Assembly: GCA_015179125.1 (NCBI GenBank)
Contig: WHVA01000204.1
Span: forward strand, 119,006-183,005
Reading direction: 5' to 3'
From: Gautieria morchelliformis
Lineage: Eukaryota; Basidiomycota; Agaricomycetes; Gomphales; Gomphaceae
Length of the DNA: 64,000 nt
This document shows positions 22,485 to 31,199 of the stretch, piece after piece; position 1 is the first letter of the stretch; the number at the start of each line of letters is the position of its first letter. Position numbers and translations under genes: made by a program. A model generated the notes under the pieces. It had not been told where the DNA came from and did no database searches. It was given only the letters and a program-made list of their open reading frames with translations.

Positions 22485-22946
22485 TGTAAGGGCAACCCTG
22501 GCTAGTTGTGGAGATCACACTACCACACAACTGACAAGGGGAAATCCAAAGTCTGTATAAATGAACAGAGCATACAAGAGAGGGGATTCTCACCTGACAA
22601 GGGGAAATCCAAAGAGAAAAGTCTAAGGACCCCAATGTCAGCGAGCCCGTATTATACTACGCTGCGCAGCCAGGGACAACACTTGGCACTCGCCATCAAC
22701 CCTGCACCTCCCTGACCCTTGATCGACCCTTGATGTCACCTATTACGCGAGTCGCTTGATTTCCGACACTGTTCCGAGGGTGGAACTCGGAAATTGGAGT
22801 GGAACTGGGAAGGCGAACAGAACTGGTGGAAGTTCTCCCAGAAGCGGAATCATTTCCGAGAGCGGAGGCGGAGATGGAATCGGAATCGGAAGCGGAGTCG
22901 GAAATGGAGTCGGAACTGGGAATGGAAAACAGGGTGTCCCCTGACA
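22485..22946 (-). repeat. 5' LTR of the Gypsy element
   Basis: 462 bp, matching 16754-17216 at all but two places. On the element strand it is followed by GCAGAAAAGTCTCTCCC, whose priming tRNA I could not assign. Confidence 0.97.
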
Positions 22947-23128
22947 GTTAGCAGCTTAGTAAGCTGTGCTAGCTTGGCAAGTCACACAAGGTACATGGAT
23001 AGAAGATGTTGATGTATTGGCTGATGAAAGGTGGGCAGTAAGGTGGCCGTCGACTGGGCTTGACCTCCTTTTATATTGTATCTACTATCTATTAATAGAC
23101 TAGAACGAGTCACAAAGAAATAGGGTAG

Positions 23129-23334
23129 TGAGTCAGAGCATGTGTTGGCCAATCGCAGTTCACGATTAGGGAGTGAGTCATGCACTGAGTCATGCAGAAA
23201 TGGGGTAGTGAGTCAGAGTGAAAAAGGGTAATGAGTCAGAACTCGTGTTGACCAATCACAGCCCACGATTAGGGAGTGAGTCATGCACTGAGTCATACAG
23301 AAATGGGGTAGTGAGTCAGGCATGAGTCACGTCT
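23129..23334. repeat. 103-bp tandem repeat (two copies) carrying TGAGTCA sites
   Basis: The units 23129-23231 and 23232-23334 are near-identical. TGAGTCA occurs in each unit at the same offsets (23129, 23174, 23186, 23209; then 23232, 23277, 23289, 23312), with an extra one at 23323. Confidence 0.85.
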
Positions 23335-23528
23335 AAGAATAAGATACACCCTTATTCTTAAAGAGGATTAGCTCAACACAGCCTTTCATTGGTAAGAGGC
23401 CTCTGAGCCAATGATATGCCAGAGTCCGAGCATGAGTCATGTGCCGAGCCAGGCTCTGAGTCATGCAGGAGTCATTTCCCAAGTCACAAGACTTTGGACC
23501 AATAATACTCCAGATTGGCAGTGAGTCA
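23129..23528. promoter_or_regulatory. Cluster of twelve TGAGTCA motifs (Gcn4/AP-1 type bZIP site)
   Basis: Exact TGAGTCA starts at 23129, 23174, 23186, 23209, 23232, 23277, 23289, 23312, 23323, 23433, 23457 and 23522. The motif is the consensus site of fungal Gcn4/CpcA bZIP factors. The cluster sits in unassigned, probably LTR-derived sequence just right of the Gypsy element. No host gene start is close by, so the effect is unknown. Confidence 0.6.
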
Positions 23529-23819
23529 TGACCCTAATTCTATTTAGGAGTGTAGTCATGGGACAGCACAGCCTAGCATAGCCTTGTTGCTATGGTAGGA
23601 TAGGTTGGGCTGAGTTTGTATTGCACAAACTGTGTTGTGGAGGCTTGGGAATAAATTGCTATTTCCAGAGTGCTGAGTTCGAACCGGTAGGTTGGCCAGA
23701 GTTTGTGGTGCGTAAGTGTCCACAGGCTTGAGTTCAGGCTCACACGTGTTGGAGTCTGAATAAGCAGAGTTGTGGATACATGTGGATTCATAACTCTGCT
23801 GCAACAGAATAGAAGTGTT

Positions 23820-23899
23820 TTGACTACCCTCGTCTCAATCGGTCAGTGCGATGATGCTGGCTATGATATTCGACTCGGTGGCCAGTGGCTAACTATACC
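23820..23899 (+). pseudogene. Copia pol fragment (continuation after protease)
   Basis: LTTLVSIGQCDDAGYDIRLG matches the segment that follows the protease in copia polyproteins. It is the expected continuation of the fragment ending near 15113, same strand. Similarity stops after about 25 codons. Confidence 0.6.
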
Positions 23900-23984
23900 A
23901 GCATGGTTTCAGTATGAATCTACCCGTTACTGTTTTATGAATATATCTTGTATGGTTAATCAATCCACCGACTCTGCTAACGCC

Positions 23985-24115
23985 AAAACAGCTCTTCACA
24001 CTGGCATGCTGGACCAGTACGACCGGCTACGGAAGCTGAATGCTTTCCTGGAGCAGTATGAGGAGAAGATGTTCGAAAACGCGCTGGAGGATTTTGATGA
24101 TTCACTGCGGTGTGT
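23985..24115 (+). other. Exon-like coding stretch, product not recognised
   Basis: After a possible acceptor (GCCAAAACAG at about 23992) an open stretch reads LDQYDRLRKLNAFLEQYEEK and goes on to a donor-like GTGTGTC near 24109. It is charged, helical in character and has host-like codon use. No neighbouring exon was found, so it is probably a stray gene fragment. Confidence 0.3.
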
Positions 24116-24594
24116 CTTGTTTCTCCTCTCGGTTGCTGGGATTGACACATTCTATTGTTGGATTTCCTAGAGCAACAGTAGAAAGAGTACAAAGCGTGCG
24201 AGAGTGAAGATTACATTTCTTATGTTGGTACCTCGTATTCTTGTGAAAGGCTCCTTGGGCTTACGGGCCACTGCCACTTTTAGAACTCACAAGGGCCGGC
24301 GGCTGCGCACCCCAATGAAGTGAGGTAGGTACGTTTTGGCATTAGTTTCGAATACTTTGTACAGCAGGACTATACGTGCCAGACCTAATTCCACTGGATT
24401 TAAGGTCCTACTTTGCTCCAAACCTCTTCCATGGAAGAGTTAACAGAAGGTTACTGGGATACAACCTGAACCCCGGATCTGCCAGCAATGGAGAAAAATT
24501 GGAATGGGAAATGTCGAATGACAACTTCAATTGTGTAATCCAGCACAATAGATCCTTCATACTAGTTGTGACTAGCGAGCCTAATTTCATCTTC

Positions 24595-25534
24595 TTAGTG
24601 TACGCTCCTCCACTTCGCACACTCATCCCTCAGTCGCTCCCATCTTCCATCATTCCAAGTGTGTATTCTCTGCCATTCCTCCAGAAAAAGGAGGAAGTAC
24701 GCTTCCAGGAATGCGGCAATGACAAAGTCAGAGAATGTCGGATGCGTTCCCGTGACGAGCATATTCCCATCCTTTCCATTCTTATCCAGCAATGCTGCGA
24801 GAACGCCGAACGCTAGATGTTGAAGGGTAAGACCACAAGCTATGAATCGCAAACAAGCCACTAGCCTCTTTCTAATTCATCCCGCACCCCATCCCACCTC
24901 TCAGAGCCTTTAGGACAGACGTCTTCAAGTTTTCCGCCGACAATTGGTTCGCGGGTGAGTCTCCAATATCTTTTAATGACAGTCAAGGAAGCCTATCCCA
25001 ATATTGCTGCGATAATAATACCACTCACGGACGACTGCCCTCGTTCAAGTGCTTGATCACCTCCAGCAGCGCCATGGGGACGCTTTGCAACAAGACATTC
25101 TTCCAGAAGTGGTCATAGAACAGCTGTTGCAAGGCTTTCGTCCCCGGGGGAAACAGGGTGCCTGTAGAGGGGTTGGGTAGGTCTCGTCGAGATATTCAGC
25201 GATGTGGAAGGAGTCTGAGATGACTGTAGGGCCACCAGAAGGTGCAATGCGGGATGGATCTACAATCACCGGAATGGTATACCAAGGGCTCCCATCAGGC
25301 TTTTTCTTGGTCGGCGCAGCACCTATACTGCGCATGGTGGGCTCGATTTCAGGATATTCGATCCAGATGGTCTTGTAGGGTACTCCTTTGTAGTTGAGCG
25401 CATACCTGGTTTAATTTCATAAGTTGCACTGACCCTTGACTCGGACTGCTTGCTGCCGTTGGGACTTACCTCTCCCTCCACACGTTGAGACTCCATGCTT
25501 TGCCATGAAAGTCGGAAGGTACATCATATAGCAT
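24595..25534 (-). pseudogene. Glutathione S-transferase-like protein (fungal FuA/UstS-like), one frameshift
   Basis: Cytosolic GSTs conjugate glutathione to electrophiles. The start at 25534 gives MLYDVPSDFHGKAWSLNVWR, and exon 1 ends at 25470. Exon 2 begins at 25405 with YALNYKGVPYKTIWIEYPEI, the thioredoxin-like fold, then PTMRSIGAAPT, YTIPVIVDP and DSFHIAEYLDETYP, where the backbone-Ser (DS) motif that binds glutathione is visible. Soon after, the frame shifts: the family continuation LFPPGTKALQQLFYDHFWK is in another frame (about 25160). C-terminal helices follow as REPIVGGKLEDVCPKGSERW, LAALLDKNGKDGN, THPTFSDFVIAAFL and the ending CAKWRSVH. The stop is at 24595. Splicing of the C-terminal exons is uncertain. 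This is a decayed gene or one with a sequence error at the C-run in TACCCAACCCC. Confidence 0.75.
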
Positions 25535-25989
25535 GATGATACTGTCGGAAGAGATGTTACAGTGCCGGTCGGGTAGGGGTTGGGCAGACTTATAAGAAAG
25601 CGAACGCTGTCTTACAGTGATCAATCGACTGACATCGAGGCACACATCACATTACAAAAAGCGCTGGGTTTACAAGTTGAGCTATTTACTATATTAGCAA
25701 ATGCTAGCTCAGATGCGACACCTTACAGCATAGAACATACTAATCTCCATGGTATCAGATATATATCTACGTGGAGAATCTGGGCGTCACGCGCGTGTAG
25801 ATGTCTTGAAGTACTCATATGTAACTATATCATATTTGGCTCCCATATAGTCCATCAGCTGAGGTGTTGTCGCTAATTAACTATAGTTTACAGGGCATGT
25901 GCCATCAGTAAAAAACCGAAATGCCCGGAAGCGCAAAGCAGCTTAGAGCGAGATATATTAGAGTGGCCGCCGGCACCTAGCGAGGCCGC
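25535..25989. other. No gene recognised
   Basis: GST upstream region. Only unconvincing short ORFs. Confidence 0.4.
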
Positions 25990-26600
25990 TGCACAGAAAC
26001 ACTTATTCGAAACACCGTATGTAGAATACATGTACATGAGAAAAGGAAACAAAAGAAGCAGTCTGGCGCGGTGACAGCGGATGGTAATACCTGGCGACAA
26101 CACAATGCAATAAAAAACCCAGAGGGAAAAAGCATACATGCTGTGCATGGATACAATCAAATAGAGAGAGAGGGAGGGAGCTCAAATTAAAAACTATACA
26201 CTGGACTGGGTGTGAGCACAGCAGGTGAGTGGAACAGCAAGCATTACCTGTGTGAAGTGGGGTGCAACGAGACTCACACAGGCAATGGAGGGGATACTAC
26301 ATATGGTCGAGTCCCCCGCTGAGACACGCAGAGGAGTAGAGTTGAAACAGACAGCGAAAAAAACAGGAGGGTGACTTTGAACGGGGTCACGTGCAACTAG
26401 TGTCTTGGGTCGGGCTTGAAAGCCCGGGCTTGGGCTTGTCGAATTGCCAACCCGCCCAGGATGAAGGCAGGGTCAGGCTCGGGCCAAATACTTTTAGGTA
26501 TGCTATATGTGATATCAATCCAAGTTATTAAAGATACAACGACCGGGTTGAGCAGAAAACGTCTCCTGTGACATATTGGTTCATGCACGCTTAGTGTTCT
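25990..26600 (+). repeat. Segmental duplication unit 1, first part (partner 40885-41490)
   Basis: Near-identical direct repeat from ACTTATTCGAAACACCGTA to GTGACATATTGGTTCA. The non-coding content includes a GC-rich palindrome-like stretch (CTTGGGTCGGGCTTGAAAGC, about 26402). Confidence 0.85.
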
Positions 26601-26660
26601 GCAAAGCCCGGCTCGGGCTCGGCTCGGCCTGGGCCGGGGTTCGTGAGTGGGCACAGATGC

Positions 26661-28030
26661 AACGCCAAACTAAACGTTCTAAGTAACTAGTTGTATTCTA
26701 CATACTCAAATATGCCTTTGAAAGGTGTCTAGACCACCTGAGGGACCTCTGGACCTTCCTTAATTAATTCCAAGATGACATGAGTCCGCATTCACCGCGT
26801 TTTATGGGTTGGTAATCGTCGTCAGAATACGTAGGCTAGTCTGATATAGAAGCGCCGACTCCTAGACATTAGTGGGTACTTGTGATCTACGATGATGTCG
26901 GCACCGCGGACGTCCAAATACCTGGGGCTGGGTTCAATCTTCTGCAACCCCATGTCCTCGATCTTCAATATAGGATCACGAGTACCCAGGGTAACCCCAC
27001 ATCGTCGATTGTCGGATTCTGTCATAGTACGACTAAATCAGTCTGACGCTTGATCCCGATCAGACTTCAGCCATGTGTGGCCATGTGGCAACACAAGCAA
27101 GGGCATATGATTGCTCGTTCCCAGGCTGGACTTGGGAAAATTTGGAGCAGTGACTAGTCTCAGTACCTACTTACTAGGCTAAGTATTACATATGCACAAA
27201 TATTAATGATTTCGAGTCAGCATCTTCGTTCTTCTACCACCACCACCCACCCACCTGACAGTTTTGGCTCACAGTCAGGCCGGGGCACACAGTCAACTCT
27301 CTTATGTCTTCTAATCTACTAACATACAGAAACAGTCAGACCAAAGATCGCTCTGTTTGGATGCTGAAGTGCAAAGTTTATGATACTGCGCGCTAAACTA
27401 CATAATGAGATTGCTGAGCTAAGCTGTCACTCATCTGTGTCATGTTGAAGGTCCTTTCACCGCGACCATCATCTATGCGCTGCTTTTCGAGCTCTGTCCT
27501 CTGAATTTTCCATTGTGATTCCTTCAGACAACCAATCTCGTCGGGTTAGTATGACTTCTGATCCTTTACTGTGAATGGCGCTCATGCATCTTATTATCCA
27601 GGTTACAGTGCACAAGCGGCCGCCATCCTAAACTTATTAGTAAGTTATGTTCATGTTTCCTGGGGATTACATGCAACTGAGAGTGATCATGCAACACCTA
27701 CATTGAACAGCTTGACCCCAGTTCGACCTGGATTGCATCCAGTGTGACCGGCGTTTGACTTGGTGACTCATCTCATGACATTCAGGCCTCAATCATAAGT
27801 ATGTCTCGGTATATGCACAGTGATCATAACAATAACACTATTGCACTGCTCCTCTCAGCTCTATATCCCTGCGTGCAGCTGAACTAACCGAAAAGGTGAA
27901 GTAACCCTATCACATTTGGGTACACAACTAATAACTTACTTAGTCGTCATCTGGTTCAATGCGTGTGAAGGTCTGTCGCTACTCAAATAGGTAACCAAAC
28001 TATCTGTTAATGCTAGCCGATCTAAAACAA
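26661..28030. other. No gene recognised
   Basis: AT-richer non-coding sequence unique to duplication unit 1. No recognisable protein motifs; TE origin not evident. Confidence 0.4.
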
Positions 28031-28033
28031 TAC

Positions 28034-28528
28034 TCACCTGGTGATTTGTGCACTATAATTTCCAGCACCACGGCTGTTCTCAGGTGGCGCAGAAGCAGCT
28101 AGCGACAGTAAGGCAAGACCAAGGTGAGTCGGATCTGTTATTGGAATACAAGAATAATGAGAACTCGTGGTGTTAGAGCGTGCCGGCTTCTTGGTAGCGC
28201 GTGCATCGTCCCCTGCATCAAGCGAATGTTTTTTGTTGTTAATACCGCGAAGAAGCTCATGGGGGTCAACTATCCCGTCATCACTCTCTGGTTCAGTTGT
28301 CGAACCCTCAACTTCCTGCCACAATGCTTCTTGAGTCTCAAGAGCCATCGCATGCCACTTCTTACGCAACTTTGAATTCGTCAGAGTTGGCGGTGAGTTC
28401 GGATATGGGTCGCTTGGGTCGTGGTGAACAACCCGCATGTTTGCAGGGTGCGGGGAAGGCAATGGAACGGCTCTGGTAGAAAAGAAAATTCTATGGGGCG
28501 GTGTGGACGCAATGTAGCTATGACGCAT
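28034..28528 (-). CDS. Hypothetical protein, 164 codons
   Basis: Open frame with a plausible internal start at the Met of MRVVHHDPSDPYPNSPP. It has a polar, Ser/Pro-rich middle, a short helical segment (NSKLRKKWHAMALETQEALW) and an acidic patch (EPESDDGIVD). I do not recognise a family. It lies just left of the BiP relic and is not part of the duplicated segment. It could be a small intron-containing gene or a gene fragment. Confidence 0.35.
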   Translation of the reverse strand: MRHSYIASTPPHRIFFSTRAVPLPSPHPANMRVVHHDPSDPYPNSPPTLTNSKLRKKWHAMALETQEALWQEVEGSTTEPESDDGIVDPHELLRGINNKKHSLDAGDDARATKKPARSNTTSSHYSCIPITDPTHLGLALLSLAASAPPENSRGAGNYSAQITR

Positions 28529-28859
28529 CGCATTGAGGTGCTACCCCTATTAGAGTAATGGAATTACTTTTATCTCCACCGATCTGCCTGGTTGCGAGGG
28601 GCTCAAGTATAATCAGATTAGGACTACTTGTGAGGCTTAAACATGGATGTAGGTAATAGCATCGCAAATACACCATATGCACGGGCACAATTTGACAAGT
28701 TCATAAAGACTTGTGCTCAGATGAGGAGCGTCAGTCAGGCTGTGATGAGCCCACGTGTTATGATGCTGAATACCTATATTGTTTGGACCTACGAACGAGG
28801 ACTAACATCTATGAAGGTATTGCCAGTTCTCAATAAGGTGCTGTTTTATTTGGTTGTGT

Positions 28860-29536
28860 TAATAACGAGGGCCGTCTTACTTTGGCAAGAGCAAATCGAG
28901 CGTATGTGCCTGAGGCGGAGTTCATGTCGGAGGATGAAGCCCAACGGAAACGTGCTCAGCGGGTTCTTTTTTGGTCTGAAGACTCAGCTGGGCGACCAGG
29001 AGGGTCTGGGAGAAGGTTCGTCCTCATGTATGTTTTATATGTGCCTTTGGCTCACGATGGTTGGATAGATTGATGATGAGGACAAAAAGACTATTCTTGC
29101 TACAGTGAAGGGCACGACGCGCTGGATTGACGCCAATGGACAGAGCGCCACCGCTGATGAACTAGAACAGAAGTTATCCTGTGTGTAACTCTCCCTGAGA
29201 CCCACCGTTGTCCTTATTGCAGAGGTCCAAGCCAGTGTGACCCCAATTACATCGAACTTGTACGCCGATGGTGCTTGATGATGCAATTTGCATGGACCTG
29301 GAGAAGAAGACGATAAGTTGATGGAGGACGATCGCACGACGAACTATAGAGGCTACTACGACTTGGCCTGAGGTGCAATAAGGGGTTGGGAACAATGGGT
29401 GGATGTACTTACCAACCCCTTCCCCGCATCATTGTTCCCGCCCCATTATTGCACTCGAGGCCCAACCCCAACCCAGCCACGGACCTGGGGAGCAAGACGA
29501 GGAGTTGCCGGGGGACAGTCGCATGATGAACTATAG
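28860..29536 (+). pseudogene. KAR2: Relic of the 3' end of an ER Hsp70 (BiP/KAR2) gene, copy 1
   Basis: This matches the C-terminal helical lid and tail of fungal BiP. Fragments in order, with frame changes, are QEQIERM, EAEFMSEDEAQRKR, FGLKTQLGDQEGLG, an intron-like gap (GTTCGT...TTGGATAG), then IDDEDKKTILATVK and WIDANGQSATADELE. A second intron-like gap is followed by EVQASVTPITSNLYAD. The tail spells HDEL-stop at 29335-29349 and again, in a duplicated tail, at 29522-29536. HDEL is the ER retention signal of BiP. Retained introns mean the source was genomic DNA, not an mRNA copy. Nothing of the ATPase domain was found. It lies within a segmental duplication (partner 41803-42438). Confidence 0.75.
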
Positions 29537-29689
29537 AGGCTACTATGACTTTCTCCCTTGTAGCATTTGTGGTAGACCTGTGCGATTCATGATCAAAATA
29601 GAAATCGTGGCGACAAGGAGCTATAACATTTGTCGTCTACTTATTTCTAATAGTTGGCTGAAAAATAGAATGTTAAAAGATGGCCACTG

Positions 29690-30570
29690 TATTTATGATT
29701 CGAGTTTTCTTGAATAGTCACATACTGATAAGCCAGACAATGACGTTGTTTTCGAGCTGACAGCAATTTGAGTTGCTGTTGAAGGATACGTACCAGCACC
29801 TTTCCATGTGCTGCTCGTACAGCCTCCTGACACGGCATATGTTGTGATACGCCCATGCTCTTGGCTGCTCTTGGCCAAACTCCACTTCTCAACGGAGTCG
29901 GCGCGAGGCGTGAAAAGCAATTTGTGGACTCGAACTTGAAGCATATCCTCGTCTCCACTGTGAGTAGATGTCAGCAACTATCTAGTGTGCATGGAGAGGA
30001 GCAAGAATTAAAGCTAAAAATAAAATAAAAAGGATGGCAGACGGCGAGAACAATCCAAAACAGAAATTCTGAACACTCCTCCACAGAGTGCGCATACGAA
30101 AGGTGTTGCGCCGTACAGCATGTCAGGAGCGGCGCTACTACCGGCAGATAGAAACGACAGAAGCTGCACCACAAAAGGCCATTGATGGAAACAGCCAGCG
30201 CCAAATTCCGATTGACAACAGAAGCACGACAGACAGAAGCGCCGTCGCGGCAAGTTACCAAGAGAAGGAAAGAAGCAGGAAGTGACTTACATACGATGTA
30301 GAGGAACCCGAAGCCGAGGACACGTGGCCGCCATGCGCAGGGCAGAATTCACCGAGAAATTCTAGGCGCCTTAGCTAATTATCCCCCTTTCGTGCTCCCA
30401 TACTTGCGCTATCCACTCTGGTCGTGACCTCCGTCGGCGGCTGCCCTGCTCAGTGCGTCAAATCTAACGATCATAAGCGTGCGCGTTCGTAATATAATGC
30501 TCATTGTGCATATGCTCGCAGGAGAAAGAAGACATGTGTGCAGAGTTGAGTTTGATATTATTGTTTATAT
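29690..30570 (-). repeat. Dispersed repeat block P, copy 2
   Basis: The reverse complement of 5085-5800 and 46100-46830, including the ATTTATATAAA start and the GC-rich CGGCTTCGGGTTCC region. It is joined directly to the 3' flank of the BiP relic. The part 29900-30540 is missing from the second segmental copy. Confidence 0.75.
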
Positions 30571-30784
30571 AAATTTGCGATTGGAGGTGGAATTTAGCTT
30601 GCGAAATGAAATGAAATGAAACCTAAGGTGATTAGGATTGGCATGGTGAACAGGAGAGAGAGTGTGGATTCAAATCGTTATGACATGAAATACGGGGACA
30701 AATATGGATATGAATACTAACCCGACGCCGGGAGAGGCAGAGAGGATATGAAGATGACGAGCACGACCCCTCTTCCTCGAAGGA

Positions 30785-30799
30785 GCTAAATATATAGTA
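30785..30799 (-). promoter_or_regulatory. TATA-like element downstream of the peptide gene
   Basis: TACTATATATTTAGC on the minus strand, conserved in all three copies (43404-43418 minus, 45882-45896 plus). It points away from the peptide gene toward the P block and is followed by a pyrimidine-rich leader. No clear ORF follows. Confidence 0.35.
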
Positions 30800-30924
30800 C
30801 ACGAAGAGGATGGACGGGCGGTTGCTGCGATGAGGGCGGTTAGTGGATGGAGAATGGGCCCAGCGGGCTGGGAATGACAAAGATGACTCACAGACTGCGG
30901 GAAGATCGACCCCTGACTCTCGGC

Positions 30925-31137
30925 CTAGAACCAGGTGGGGGCATCGAGCTGGGTGCTTTCCGGGTCTACGATCACGCTGCCTGCAACATCGTGGTACAGT
31001 TTAGTAAACGCTGCACATCGTGATGGCGAAGAAGAAAGACGCTCACCTATTTCGAGGGAAGGGTTCACCATGGGGGCTGTGGCAGCCACGGTAGCGAGGA
31101 GGAACCCACTAACGAATGAGGTGAAGATGACGGGCAT
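30925..31137 (-). CDS. Small secreted-type peptide, 48 residues, two exons, copy 1
   Basis: Exon 1 is 31137-31047, the 66-nt intron is 31046-30981 (GTGAGC...TTGCAG), and exon 2 is 30980-30925 with a TAG stop. The joined product is 48 residues. The first 21 or so form a typical signal peptide (MPVIFTSFVSGFLLATVAAT, with A-T-A before Pro). The remainder is short, acidic and Cys-free, ending QLDAPTWF. There is no CaaX motif and no Kex2 KR site, so it is not a standard pheromone precursor. A second copy (43543-43755) differs at the penultimate residue (Arg for Trp). A third (45577-45756) has lost the start codon. Clean splicing and an open frame in two copies favour a real gene or a recent fragment. 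The function is unknown. Confidence 0.5.
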   Translation of the reverse strand: MPVIFTSFVSGFLLATVAATAPMVNPSLEIGERLSSSPSRCAAFTKLYHDVAGSVIVDPESTQLDAPTWF

Positions 31138-31199
31138 GGTGAGTACTAGTCGAGTGACGGGCGGGTACAGCGCTGACGAAGAGGGAGGGGATGACAGGC

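Larger units (their letters stand above)
16754..22946 (-). mobile_element. Full-length Ty3/Gypsy chromovirus-type retrotransposon, recent insertion
   Basis: Both LTRs and gag-pol are present in minus orientation. LTRs at 16754-17216 (463 bp) and 22485-22946 (462 bp) read TGTCAGGGG...CCCTTACA on the element strand. I find only two differences: one C-run indel and one C/T. The target duplication GTTAG is at 16749-16753 and 22947-22951. A purine tract (AGAGAGGGGG on the minus strand, about 17219-17230) precedes the 3' LTR. The near-identical LTRs and 1286-codon open pol frame indicate recent movement; gag has one frameshift. Confidence 0.97.

Noticed and set aside
26402..26640. hAT MITE like that at 47698
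   Set aside because: Similar GC-rich words, but no matching terminal repeats or target duplication could be defined.
30925..31137. Mating pheromone precursor
   Set aside because: It has a signal peptide and lacks the C-terminal CaaX box required for basidiomycete pheromones.
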